From assembly GCA_032622095.1 (NCBI GenBank), contig CP136069.1:46042194-46106193 (forward strand): a stretch of DNA of 64,000 nt. The letters run 5' to 3'. Shown in pieces: positions 47,106 through 59,429 of this stretch. The position numbers were made by a program, and so were the translations under genes. Positions within the stretch are counted from its first letter, which is position 1; each line of letters begins with the position of its first letter. The notes below the pieces were generated by a model. It had not been told where the DNA came from. It was given only the letters and a program-made list of their open reading frames with translations, and did no database searches. The stretch comes from Siphonodentalium dalli. Its lineage: Eukaryota > Mollusca > Scaphopoda > Gadilida > Siphonodentaliidae.

Positions 47106-47107
47106 TA

Positions 47108-47320
47108 CAGTAATGCTCTAATTAATCGACCTCTTAACCAAAGCAGAATTATGGGTAACTTTTCAGGATTTAGTCGGAAATATGGCTTGTTGCTATTCAT
47201 CGGAAAGCTCTCGCTGAGAGCTTTCCGATGAATGGCAACAAGCCATATTTCCGACTAAATCCTGAAAAGTTACCCATAATTCTGCTTTGGTTAAGAGGTC
47301 GATTAATTAGAGCATTACTG
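47108..47320. mobile_element. 213-bp near-perfect palindromic mariner-like MITE
   Basis: CAGTAATGCTCTAATTAATC at both ends in inverted orientation, TA flanks, and arms of about 105 bp almost identical up to the centre GAAAGCTCTCGCTGAGAGCTTTC. It shares its arm with the 142-bp element at 18912-19053. Confidence 0.8.
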
Positions 47321-47322
47321 TA

Positions 47323-48297
47323 TATGGAAGTTATGAATCAAACAGTTCCTACTACTTCTACTTCTCTTCAATCTTGATAACAAATCACTTAGGCATCACA
47401 TTAGTCGATCTCTTGAATCATAACATTGATTGTCTACTCCAAATGCAATGATTTAAAAGGAAGTGGTATGCATTTTCGCCAAAATATACTTTTTTTTATT
47501 TTCTAACTATTTCCTTACAGAAATTTAGAATTTATCGGTTTTGGAATTGAGTAGGATCATTACATAACGTATTTACATCTAATTGGATCCAGAAACTCTC
47601 AACTTTATCCAAGATGGCTTCCAAAATGGCGGCCAAAATGCGATAATACGCAAATTTTACCCTCTTTCACCCAATTACGTGTCTGTCATGAAAAAGGTGA
47701 ATGTATTAGACTAATTTGCTTCTGCCAAATAAATAATCGATATGTTATGACACATTCCTATTAGTTGTCTTATTACAATGACTCAAAATGCGAGTTCATA
47801 TGACAATTATTGTCCAAATAAGCATCGTCAAAATTCGCCAAACATTATATTTATGTACGTCAAATAAACATGCCCATCACATGAGAATGATATCCGGGTT
47901 TTATGTGTATGAATGAATATACACAGATTTAGATAATCCGGAGTTATTAATACCTCATTGTAATCGAGATGGCCGCCAATGTGGCGGAAATGTCGAAATT
48001 TGACATTAAATACATATATATCCTCAAAACATCCCAGCTTGTAAGAATGACACATAATCATATCGTTAGCCATACATGGGCTTTCAGTGAGAACATACCA
48101 TTCACTATATAAAACGGAAATATATTTTCAAGCACGTTAAGTATATGGACTTGTGCCAAACTTGATTCTGATATTATATAAATATTGTATGGACCAATAT
48201 GGTATGAGGAGAGAATTGTGAAGTTGCCAAAATCAGGCGCTGTCAGCATCCAACGCTCAAATGGTGCTAGTAATCGCCATATCTTGCATAAGAATAA
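47323..48297. other. no gene; short ATGGCGGCC patches
   Basis: CCAAGATGGCTTCCAAAATGGCGG at 47612 and ATGGCCGCCAATGTGGCGGA near 47970 are relics of the ATGGCGGCC repeat group. Confidence 0.5.
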
Positions 48298-48605
48298 AGA
48301 ATAAAGTATGGCTATAATATAAGAACGAGTCCCCGAATGATATCCTGGTTTATATGTTCAATTTCAGGCTTTAAAAAAAGCCACTGTTAACTATATACAG
48401 TAATCTGATTGAGTCCGTCGCTAGACCTTTTAGTATACGAGTAGATATTGTCAATCTTTATCGTATACTAAAAGGTCTAGCGACGGACTCAATCAGATTA
48501 CTGTATATAGCTAACAGTGGCTTTTTTTAAAAGCCTGAAATTGAACATATAAACCAGGATATCATTCGGGGACTCGTTCTGATATTATAGCCACACTTTA
48601 TTCTT
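48298..48605. repeat. 308-bp near-perfect palindrome, about 140-bp arms
   Basis: The outer pair AGAATAAAGTATGGCTATAA / TTATAGCCACACTTTATTCT runs inward with very few mismatches to TATACTAAAAGGTCTAGCGA around a loop of about 26 bases (48437-48463). Probably a foldback MITE. The target duplication is not clear. Confidence 0.8.
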
Positions 48606-50316
48606 TTCCATTTCACCATGGCACACGTATACCGCCATTATAGGCTTGGTAGATGAACGAGGTTGGATAGTCTGCCGAAGTTACATGGACGTTTACTGAC
48701 ATAATATCCATAAAAGTCGTAAAACCAATCCTTGTATGGGTGATTGGAATGGACAATTGACACAAAATGATCAGATACTCCCTTCTACCATTATAGCAAA
48801 CATATATGCGTGGGAAGAAATGTTGATGATTGCCTCATGCTTAAACTGCTTCTTGTGACCCGTTTATACTAAGTACCGGTACATGTCTACATGTGCATTA
48901 ATATGACGACCAAGATGGGATCGTGACAAATTTGAACTACAACTCAAGCAATATATTTACTTGTATTACAGATATATTAGCATATTTATGTATCACCACA
49001 TATATGTATATAATTAGCTTGTCTCAATAGACGTAGCTCTAATGCTAATCTGGACCATAACACTCTCGTTATGTGGGGTGAATATAAAATGATTCCCGGA
49101 AAAGACGCACATAAGCCTACACAGTTGATGTCGAATCCGATCCACGATTGAACGTATATTTATTGTTGTTGTATTATCAAGGAATAAATATTGTATAAAC
49201 TAAGATCTATCTGATCAAACTGGATTGCTTATCATGTGGAAATGAATTGAGCTCTTCGTACAGTAGCCCCACTGTGACCGTGTTCTGTTGATGTTAATCT
49301 ATATATATGCAGCTTGGTTGTGGTAGATTATCATGAAGCATGCATGCAGCATGATATATACAATATGTGGGATATAACCAGACTGATATATTAGGATAGG
49401 TATATAGGCATTAGGATAGGTATATGCATCGGCCTATATATTATTATCTGAAAGATGCCATTATTATAGTGAACCTTGGCCACCTCCTAATTAAACTTCC
49501 TTCATTTCCGCATTTCATTCGGTTCATGATAACGTTCTATCGATAATCAACATGGCACGTCACGAGATCTTATCAATTCGAACTATAACTTCACATTATG
49601 TTGTAAGAAGTTAGTGGACTACGTTCCCCATACTGAATTCCAGAGTATATTGGACATAATAAATCAAACTGATGACATGGCACAAGAAGACCATCACTAC
49701 CAATGGATTCCTCACCAGTATTATAATAAGTATCGCCTGTCTAGTTTTGACTCGTATCTATTGCGTTTATCATTCACATTCTTTCGTCATCTAAGCTGCC
49801 GGGTTGGGTATACATATCAGTTGCGCAGTCCCTGTTAATTTCGATAAACTTCAAAATAATCACAAACAAGTGCGACCGGCTGCACAATCATAACCATCGC
49901 CAAGAACCACTTTCATATTGAACTGATGCACAAACGCGACGCATTGTCTCACTAAGCTCTTCACATACCTCAATCATAGAAATGGTCCATACCAGCCTAC
50001 TGTGTTCATGCCAATACACCTTTTCGTATTTTGGGCGAATCACTTTGTGTGGTTACCACCAACTAACCGAACAAGAGGAAAGCCAAGAACCAGAGACACA
50101 ACTTCGCCCGTTTTCGGGGATCTAAACTGGTGCATGATAATGTTCATTTCAACCGAATAAACATGTCATGGGAGGTCAATAACTTATAGTAACTTCTCAA
50201 AACTCCACATATGCTATTAAAGTGGCTGGACTATTTTGTTGAATAACACCATCCATATTTCAGAACCTGGTATTCACAATATATCACTTTAAGCTTGATT
50301 CGGGACGCTACCCATT
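48606..50316. other. no gene recognised
   Basis: AT-rich. The plus-strand frame at about 49560-49838 is open and reads DYVPHTEFQSILDIINQTDD, with a donor-like GTATCG after it, but I recognise no family. Confidence 0.35.
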
Positions 50317-51060
50317 GTACGGATATATTACCCACATTTGGGGTCTATTCTATTTTGATCTTCCGTGGTTATCAATACGATTGAAACCCGCTAAGTTCAG
50401 CTAAACGAGGTTCCAATGGTGTTAACATGCAAACCACATTAAAGGTTACAGCGCAACTAACAGCGAGACAGTCAAGCCAAGATTTAGTGACAGCCATATA
50501 ACTTATTCTACTATTGGTTGTGTTTAAATGGTTCTGACCCCAATTGAGCACTCCCGCTCTGATTTGGGTGTTTTTATTTGTATATATATTTTGTTTCATT
50601 TTAGTCACATTCACTATCACAGTTGCTTCACTCGATTTCGATAATCTGTTTCTTCTCGTCGTGATATGGCTTTATTGCTAAAACGACGTTAAACCCCAAT
50701 CAATCAATATACTATTGTTTGTGTTGATAATAAACAAGGTGTTGTTTCTTGAATCCCAAGATTCACGGTATAGCTGAGAAGTACAATCCCACGCATACGG
50801 ATATATTACCCACCTATGGGGGTCTATTCTATTTTGATCTGCCGTGGTTAACAATACGATTGAAGCCCGCTAAGTTAAACCAAGCGAGGTTCAAATGGTG
50901 TTAACGTGCCAATTTAATTAAAGGTTACATCGCATCTAACATAGAGACAAGCGAGCCCAGATTAGTGACAGCCATATAATTAATTTTACTATTGTTTGTG
51001 TTGCTAAACAAGGTGTTGTTTCTTAACTTGCCAAGTTTCATGATATAGCTCAGAAGTACA
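50317..51060 (+). repeat. diverged direct duplication, about 290-bp unit
   Basis: ACGGATATATTACCCACmtt... to ACAATMYCAC occurs at 50317-50796 (with the SINE inserted) and at 50797-51070. Shared blocks include GGTCTATTCTATTTTGATCT, CAATACGATTGAA.CCCGCT and GTGACAGCCATATAA. Confidence 0.7.
50525..50709 (+). mobile_element. SINE with target-site duplication
   Basis: A 185-bp insert is flanked by TACTATTGGTTGTGTT (50509-50524) and TACTATTGTTTGTGTT (50710-50725), a 16-bp target duplication with one mismatch. The intact second copy of the host repeat (about 50990-51003) has the unduplicated site. The 3' part (CTCGTCGTGATATGGCTTTA...GACGTTAAACCCCAATCAATCAAT) is the conserved tail I associate with mollusc SINEs. 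The head shows no certain tRNA A/B boxes, so it may be truncated. Confidence 0.7.
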
Positions 51061-51235
51061 ATCTCACTTCATAGCTATCGCAATAAACAAGAACTAACAC
51101 CAATGCGTATCTGCATCATCAGTTGACATTTGAATTGGTAACCTATGGTAACCACCAATATTTCTCAATTACTACTCTGGCTAAGAGTATAGCACATGAG
51201 GCTAGACTTTGGGATGGTAACACCTGTATCCCAAG

Positions 51236-53110
51236 CTAGGATGGCGATCTAAAATCTACATCTATATTTGCGAATGTCTGTCTGTCTGTCTGTGTTCTAT
51301 AGAAATTCACAGTGGACCACATAGATGGCTTTTTACGAGAAAGATAATGGCGAGGGTTAGAATTTTGTAAAGTGACGCAGTTGTTGTCAGGGACAGAAAA
51401 GGGGGAGGGGCAGAACAAAAATTGTCGCTAATTGCCACCAAACTTATATATAATCATCCCCATTATATGAGGAATCTAATGGTGTAGTTTAAATTTGTCA
51501 AAAGTCGCGCCGTTCGCATCAGGGATGCCCGGAAGGGGAGAGGGGCACCAAAATTGATAAAAAATAATTCTAGCGCCGAATTCCACCAAATTGATGCACA
51601 TTCTTCTGAGATATTCTCCATTATACAAGGAATCTTATTGTATGATTTAAAGACGCCAAATTTGTGTCGTTGGGGTGAGAGATTTGGGGGGCGGTTGGTG
51701 GGTATTAAATATGATACAAATTGGTTTAGTCACCGATTGCCACGAAACTTATACAAATTCATCCTCATGATGTGATGTGTCTAATGGCGTGGCTTAAAGC
51801 TGACAAAAGTGGCGTCATCCGAGTCAGGGGTGCACTGAAAGGGAGAGGGGCACCGAAATTGATACACAATATTTTTAGCGCCAATTTCCACCAAATTGAT
51901 AAACATTCTTATCCATGATATGAGGAATATAATCGTGTGATTTTAAAGACGTCATATTGGTGATGCTTTGGTTAGAGATGGGGTGGGGTGGGGTGGGCAC
52001 TAAATTTGATAAAAAATTGTTTAGTCGCGGATTAGCACCAAACTTACAAATACTAATCTCCATGATATCAGGAGTCTAATTGTGTGGTTTAAAGATGTCA
52101 AAAGTGGAGCCATTCGAGTCAGGGTTGCCTTAAGGGTGAGAGGGACACAAACTTTGATAAACAATATGTTTAGGGCCGATTTCCACATGGTTGATACATA
52201 TTCTTCTCCGTGATACGATTAATCGAATCGTGTGGTTTAATTGCGCCAAATTGGTGCCTTTCTGTGTGAGAGATATGCAATGGTGGCCCTAAATTTGATA
52301 CGAATTTGTATACTCGCCAGTTTTCATAAATGTTATATATATTCATGTATATAATGAGTCTAAGTGTATGGTTTAATGATGTCAAAGGTGGCGCCGCTTG
52401 AGTCCGAAATAGGGACGGGAGGGTCACCAAAAACTTATAAAATTATGTTTAATGCCAATTACCATCAAACTCATACACGTTCTTCTAAAAAAATTCAATG
52501 AATCAAATATTCGCGAATATATGTCTGTGTTCTATATATATAACTTGGTACAATCGAGATGGCACCAAGACGGTCTAACAGGGGTAACTTTTTACGAGTA
52601 AGATAATGGTGTGGGTTGAAATTTTCTAAAGTGACGTTGTTGGTGTCAGGGGAGGGGCTATCTTTAGCGCATATTTCGACCAAATTGATATATTATTCTT
52701 CTCCGTGATACGAGGAATATAAACGTGTGATTTAAAGACGCGAAATTGATGCCGTTTGGGTGAGAGATTGGGGGGGGGGGGGGGGGTAATAACTATGATA
52801 AGAATTTGTTTAGTTGCCGATTACCACCAAACTTATATATAATCATCTCCATTATATAATGCATGCATGAATCTAATAGACGTGGTCTATATATGACAAA
52901 CGTGACGCGGTTCAAGTCATGCATGAGGGGAGATACACCACAGTTGATACAAATATATTTAGAACTTATTCCATCAAATACATGCACGTTCTTCTCTAAT
53001 GATATGATTAATTAAATCACATTTGGGGTCGTTTTGGGTCATGGATGGCGAGAGGAGATTCACTAGCATTTATAAGATTGTTCAATTCGCCGATATCCAA
53101 CAAAGTTATA
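51236..53110 (-). repeat. diverged tandem array, about 145-bp unit
   Basis: A dozen or so diverged units share CACCAAATTGATACACATTC, TTCTCCGTGATATGAGGAAT, CTAATCGTGTG.TTTAAAGA and AGTCAGGG.TG....GGGAGAGGGGCAC. Same family in outline as 20.4-21.3 kb. It contains a G17 run near 52772 and a TCTG microsatellite at 51275-51292. Confidence 0.7.
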
Positions 53111-53433
53111 TATAGTTATCTCCCAGGCCATCTCCATGTCGTTCTAAGGAGTTTCTGGCATTCCAATTTCACAATCTTGACGAATGGTGACCGAATTAAG
53201 TCACTTGAATAATTATATCTTCTCAAATGTCATATTTATATGGGGACGGAAATCAGGGCATTCCTATAATGATCTAGCAACACAGATACATAGAAGAAAG
53301 CATTAAAAGTATATTTATATCAATCTATTTAAGAGATACATATATTCATTCAAACTGAGGGACATTGAATCGTCAGAGGATTGCATATTAGAATGGCTCT
53401 TGTATATATTATAACACGATTGAGTCTGTCCCA

Positions 53434-54626
53434 TCTAATATATATTTTGGGACTTCTGTTTGTCTGTCTGTCTGTTAGCTATGTCCGGGAAAACTGCCGG
53501 ACGGATTTAGCCCAAACTTGCTATATAAGGGTAAAAAGCCACGGGAATGGTCATCGGACCGCTTTTGAAAACGTCCGAGCACTCCTTCTCCATGCCCCCT
53601 GTCACCGTCCTTGGCAGGGAGTGGTTAATCTAATATATATTTTGGGACTTCTGTTTGTCTGTCTGTCTGTTAGCTATGGCCGGGAAACTGCCGGACGGAT
53701 TTAGCCCAAACTTGCTATATAAGGGTAAAAATCCACGGGAATGGTCATCGGACCGCTTTTGAGAACGTCCGAGCACTCCTTTTCCATGCCCCCTGTCACC
53801 GTCCTTGGCAGGGAGTGGTTAACACAATCCATATTTGGTATTGTTAACCGAAAAACGCTCTTTATTCTGTCCATATTTGCGCCTACGGCTGTTTGCAAGC
53901 TATTTTCCATATTTGGTTTTGTTCACCGAATAACGCTCTTTATTCTGTCCATTTTCGGTTTTGTTTATTCTGTCCACTCGTTCTGGTTCTGGCGTTCCCC
54001 GCAGTCTGATTTCCAGACGTTGCAGCAGAGTTCTGTTGTCGCTGATTTCACACACGTTGCAGTCTGATTTCACACACGTTGCAGGTCTCATTTGATGAAT
54101 TTTTCTTGATAACATTTGCCACTAATTTCTGCTGCTCTCTACATAATTTTGTTGTCGCTGTTGAACTTCTCTCACACGGCTGTTTGCAAGCTATTTTCCA
54201 TATTTGGTTTTGTTCACCGAATAACGCTCTTTATTCTGTCCATTTTCGGTTTTGTTTATTCTGTCCACTCGTTCTGGTTCTGGCGTTCCCCGCAGTCTGA
54301 TTTCCAGACGTTGCAGCAGAGTTCTGTTGTCGCTGACTTCACACGTTGCAGTCTGATTTCACACACGTTGCAGCTGTCATTTGATTAATTTTTCTTGATA
54401 ACATTTGCCACTAATTTCTGCTGCTAATCGGGTCAAATCGGGTAAACCTGACTGATTTCGACGGGTACTTTTGTCGGGTACTTTTGTCCGGGGAGTGTTT
54501 TGGACGGGTCGAATCGTGATCTCGACCTGACCTTGACCTTCAAAATGGTCAATTCAAAGTCAAATCGCGCAATTGGCCGAAAAACAGAGGGGAAACAGCC
54601 CGGACGAAGTCGGGTCCATCAGCTAG
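53434..54626 (+). mobile_element. Helitron-like element with internal duplications
   Basis: The 5' end is TCTAATATATATTTTGGGAC after an A. The 3' end has a hairpin (CCCGGACGAAGTCGGG) 11 bp before CTAG, followed by T. The A-TC...CTRR-T ends and subterminal hairpin define Helitrons. The first 195 bp are duplicated (53434 and 53629), and a 291-bp block (ACGGCTGTTTGCAAGCTATT...) is duplicated at 53885 and 54176. No Rep/helicase is present, so it is non-autonomous. Confidence 0.65.
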
Positions 54627-54639
54627 TACTTTCTAATTT

Positions 54640-55435
54640 CACATAGTGAGTTCGATTTTCTCTTCAACACCCTCCTCACTTAATATAAGGAAATTTGAAG
54701 AAAAGACTCGTATGCCATATAGGACATCGCCAGTGTGTATAAGAAATTTAAGCTATGCGCATTTACATAAAACTAGCCGATTAACCCAATTCCTCGTGAG
54801 GAAACCCAGGGCGACATTTGGTGTTCTAAGGAACACTGATTTTTGTATTGTTACTGACATTTATTATTATTGGTAGCCATCTTTGATGAAACTGGACAGT
54901 TCTGTTGAAGTGTGATGACAATTCCTTATATTGCGCGAATATTTCTTTCCCGTCACTGAATTCCGCTCATTTTTTAAATCGATTGCTACACTATCGGAAT
55001 TGATATTTGATAAGATTCTATAATTATGTTGTTTAAAGTGGATTTTTGACATATCGAACATGTTTTGCACAATAAAATTGCAGCACTGCAATGCTGGCGC
55101 AATAATTAAACACAGAATTGTCACAATTCGCAGTCGCTACCAAACGGAAGGTCATTTACATCAGATTCTTGAAAATCGCAGAATTGTTGATTTTCTGGTG
55201 CCATTTTTGACAGCCATCTTTGACTAGAATAATATTTTCCCGTGAATTTGGGTACTGTACTTTGAGAACAACTATTGATGAATTGCCCTAACTGAAAAAA
55301 GTGTATAACAATTATGAAATATGCGCATAATTCGTCAGTTCTTAGGGCAACCCTATATCTGAACTGAACTGACAATGACGTCATATTTGTGACGTCATAA
55401 TTCTCTCCAGTCGCGGACCCATGAATTCTAACAAA
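54640..55435. other. no gene recognised
   Basis: A short inverted-type similarity exists between 54890-54950 and 55150-55250 (GCCATCTTTGA, GAATAATATTT..CCCGTGAATT). Nothing coding. Confidence 0.4.
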
Positions 55436-55439
55436 CTTT

Positions 55440-55742
55440 TTCCGACAAAGGGATATGTCACAGGTATAGCTGACTTAGGTTTTTCTGCACGGGATCCAAT
55501 TTGGGGTTCAATATTTTAAGGGCCAATCTTAGAAAAACATTTATGGGCCCATACCTTTGAATTCTTGGCATATAATATGAATAGTGCGGTATATATGGAC
55601 CCTCCTGCATTGGGGCATGACACAGGTACAGTTGACTTAAGTTTTGTTCTGCGCGGGCTCCAAGTTGGGGTTCAATATTTTAAGGGCCAATTTTTGAAAT
55701 TTATGGGTCCATACCTTTGAACTCTGGGCATATAATATTAAT
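55440..55742 (+). repeat. 162-bp tandem duplication
   Basis: CACAGGTATAGCTGACTTAG ... GGGTTCAATATTTTAAGGGC ... TTTGAATTCTTGGCATATAA recurs once with about 15% differences (starts near 55459 and 55621). Confidence 0.75.
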
Positions 55743-55756
55743 GTTGGGGGGATGTC

Positions 55757-55901
55757 TCTATTCCGAAGGTTCGCTATTCCGAAGGTCCGCTATTCCGAAG
55801 GTTCTCTATTCTCAATGTTCGCTATTCCGAAGGTTCACTATTCCGAAGGTTCACTATTCCGAAGGTTCGCTATTCCGAAGGTTCTCTATTCCGAAGGTTT
55901 T
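55757..55901 (+). repeat. 16-bp minisatellite CTATTCCGAAGGTTCG, nine units
   Basis: Nine consecutive 16-bp units with single-base variants; the fourth reads CTATTCTCAATGTTCG. Confidence 0.9.
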
Positions 55902-56499
55902 TGTTATTTTAAGGTTAATTCTATATTCTAAAGTATTGAGAGGGTTCATTATCACAAAGATTCTTTTTATGGAGAAAATAACTTAAAACATTAAATAATA
56001 AATGTGATTTTGTTTTGTTTTCGCGGGTTTTCTTGAGATTTAATGTCATTACGTATGACGTTATTTCTCAATACATATTCACGCCACGCAGCCCACACAA
56101 TTGCTATGTTTCCATGCGATTTAATCTCATTATGTGTGAGGTAATATCTCAATAATCTCAGAGGCAAGAATACGCGAGCTAAAGGCGGATTATAACAGTG
56201 GGGCTATAACGCTTAATGAATACTGGAGGCTATAGCAAACTGCGTAGCAGAATATCGCTGAATAGACGAGTATGAGATGAACCTAACTACAATTGTGACT
56301 TTGTATTGACTTTAAAGGCCCACTTAATTTTTTCTATAGTATATACGGTTTTAATAACAATTTATGCCATAAAATATGAATAAAATACTATAATTCATCA
56401 CCATTTGAAACGCAGAATAGTTCTATCTCCTAGTTTGAAACACCATGAAACACCTTGAAAAAACCGCGTCAAGTCGTGCGTTGTATAACTAGCAATTAG

Positions 56500-56968
56500 C
56501 AACTAGCATACGTCCCCTTCGGCTTTCCATAGATTTTGACGAAATTTTATACTTAGGGGTACTTGTGTCCGGGACGTGTTTTGGTCGGATCAAATCGTGA
56601 CCTCGACCTGACCTTGCCCTTCAAAATGGTCAATTCAAGGTCGAATCGGGTAAAACGGGCAGATTTCGACGAAATTTGATACCTAGGGGTACCTTTGTCC
56701 GGTGAGTGTTTTGGACGGGTCAAATCGTGGCCCCGGTGTGACCTTGACCTTCAATATGGTCAATCAAAGGTCAAATCGGGTAAAACGGATGGATTTCGAC
56801 GAAATTTGATACCTATGAGTACTTTTGTCAGGGGAGTGTTTTTGGACGGGTCAAATCGTGACCCCGACCTGACCTTGACTTTCAAAATAGTCAATTCAAG
56901 GTCAAATTGCGCCTTTCGCCGGAGATCAGATGGGAAACAGCCCGGACGATGTCGGGCCCACCAGCTAG
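56500..56968 (+). mobile_element. Helitron-like 3' end with ~115-bp internal repeats
   Basis: It ends CCCGGACGATGTCGGGCCCACCAGCTAG followed by T, the same hairpin and CTAG terminus as 54626. Upstream are three to four tandem units of about 115 bp (GATTTCGACGAAATTTGATA, TTTTGGACGGGTCAAATCGT, GACCTTGACCTTCAAAATGG). No 5' TC end was found, so the copy is 5'-truncated. Confidence 0.6.
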
Positions 56969-58740
56969 TGTAATAAAAAAGACAGTTTGAAGAATGTAAT
57001 GTATAACGCGAGAAACGGGAAAACTTGATATATGGAAGTATCCAAATTTCCCAGATGGAATTTGAAAGCTAGTTTATATTATAATAATATTATAATTTAT
57101 ATTTATGGCTAATAATATGATCTTGGTGGCGTTACCATTTCTGACTATGGTTTTCTTGTACAAATTATCATTCAATCTCATCCGTCACCGAAATATTTCT
57201 GGCAAACAGCAAAGGAGCTAATGGACCCAAAATCGAAAGAGGGAATCTCTCCACTACATGATCACACATGGAGAACTTATTTTTGATGACTTTGATCAAG
57301 CATGCTTCCTAAATAATACATTTGTTGTCTTGATGATTCGCAATGTTCTTTACCGCAACCACAACAGTTATGCAATTCCGAATTTAATGAGCTAGATATC
57401 AAGTCGGATGGTAAATTAACGACCAAGACGCCGGAATTCAAATAAGATTCCACTTGTCATGTCGTCTCCACCGGGGCTAAGCGCAGATTTTCTCCTTGAT
57501 CGCTGGCCTAGACATATATATGTACCCAGGCTGCGTTATATTACTAGTATATATAAGTGGCATGCACAGAGGGGTTATCGGTACCGCGTTATCGCGATTC
57601 TGTTCGGAATTTGGAAACAATGTATTTAATATATAACACTATGGTACTTGTCATATATAGTATATATACATGTATGAGGTCTTATTACTATATAAAGTAT
57701 TTCCCGAACTAAGCGACCTATTTTTGATACGGGAACACGACAAAGGAGCGACGAATTTACTATAGGTTTAGTTTGAGGACTGAAGAGTATTAGTCGCTTC
57801 TAATAGTATAGTCCATGAGATAGAACTGTGAAAATGCATAAATAAAATTTTGGCTGCACCCCAAGGGGGGGCAAAGGTTTTATTGCTTAATATGATAGTA
57901 AGATATGTTCTGATAAAAATCTCACTTGTTGGCCCTTGATTTAGGTGTCCGTTTAAAAAAAAAATTAGAATTAATGACCCAAAATATTTGCGATTTTGTC
58001 ACATTGCTTAGGTTAGGGATGTTCATGAAAATTTCAAATTGGTCTAATCTTTTTCAATTTTGAGTTTATTTTGTAGAACTCACCATGCTGGTCACAGAAA
58101 CATAAACCATTTTGATATTCGTCAAATATTTTTTGAGTTATGGACATTTCTGTACCCAAAAAATGGTCGTTTTTCAGATTTCGGAGCCCCCATTTTCGGC
58201 GTATTTTCAAAATAAGCTAAAAAGCAGATTTTAGGATCAATTATTTGTTAAAATACATAATAATTTTGTGTTTTTTCACTAATTAAGTGGTTAACCTACT
58301 GGTTAGAGCAAATAAATCAAATTTTTCATCCATTTATGGTAAAGAATGAGAAAAAATATGCCGATGAAATGTGCGTTCCATAACATGGACTTAGTCAAAT
58401 TTGGCTTTGTGACATGGGGTCGCGTGACGAAATGCCATTTTTGAGGTCTTGTAACTCAGTAAATTTATCTCCATACATTTTGATGTTTTCACAACATATT
58501 TAATATGTAAGTCTAACTATATTGTAAAGAAATTTTGGTTATTGCATGTAAAATATTTTCGTTATGGCCTATGGCTTATTGAAATCCTCTTATTTTCGAA
58601 AATGTAATTTTTTGGGCATTTTTCTTGATTTTTTGTTCATAAAAAATAAACATGTGAGGATTAATTGGTAAAACTAGTTGAACTTTCAGCTGAAAACATT
58701 TTTTAATTCAAATGAATCCATTTTGTCAGTTATACTAAGG
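56969..58740. other. no gene recognised
   Basis: 57075-57170 is the reverse-oriented copy of the dispersed repeat at 30020-30110. The rest is AT-rich, with long A/T-rich words at 57950-58700 and no open frame of note. Confidence 0.45.
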
Positions 58741-58839
58741 TATGTTTATGGATTTCACCCCTTTTTGTTGTCAACGGAGCACAAATTTGGCAGCCAGTTT
58801 AGGGGTAGGCCAAATCACACAGTATACATATTGGAGACA

Positions 58840-59300
58840 AAGGGCTGAGGGTATGTGCACAAAGCAAGTGGCTATATCACCAGTGGTGAGGTGGATATGT
58901 ATACCTGGAGTGACCCTATGGTCATTGTTGTGGTATTTATGTATATCTTGAATGTCTATTAGGCCATGGGTGTGTATAAAAGGTATATAGGGTGGTGACT
59001 GTAAGGCCAATGGTGAGGTGAATGGGTATACAGGGATTGACTTATGTTCACGAACATGGTGAATATGTATACAGGGAGTGATTATATGGTTATGGGTTGT
59101 GTGTAGGATCATACCATGTGTCCATGTATTGTAACTCGTGGCTGTATGGTCATTTGTGGTGTGTACAGGTATAACCAAGTATGGCTATATGGTCATGAGT
59201 CAGGTGTACGTGTATACGGTGTGTGACTATATTGTCATTTGTGTGGTGATTATGTATATATGGAGTTACTGTGGGGTAATGGGTGGCTATCACTTTCCTC
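58840..59300 (+). repeat. diverged minisatellite, plus orientation
   Basis: Loose ~45-50 bp units of the type GTGGTGAGGTGAATGTGTATA + CAGGGAGTGACTATATGGTCAT, about nine copies. Confidence 0.6.
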
Positions 59301-59429
59301 CATTGTACATACAGACAGACCATCAAGATGGAGAACTCTGACATTACCTCTCTATTGATTAACATATCCTTGAGCTATTTTGGAAAGCGATAGACACATG
59401 TTTCACATGTACAACCCACATATTACCTC

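Noticed and set aside
49540-49838. Open frame with DYVPHTEFQSILDIINQTDD
   Set aside because: Protein-like composition but no family, no clear acceptor and no partner exon.
50525-50709. tRNA gene
   Set aside because: No cloverleaf or clear A and B boxes. The tail and target duplication mark a SINE.
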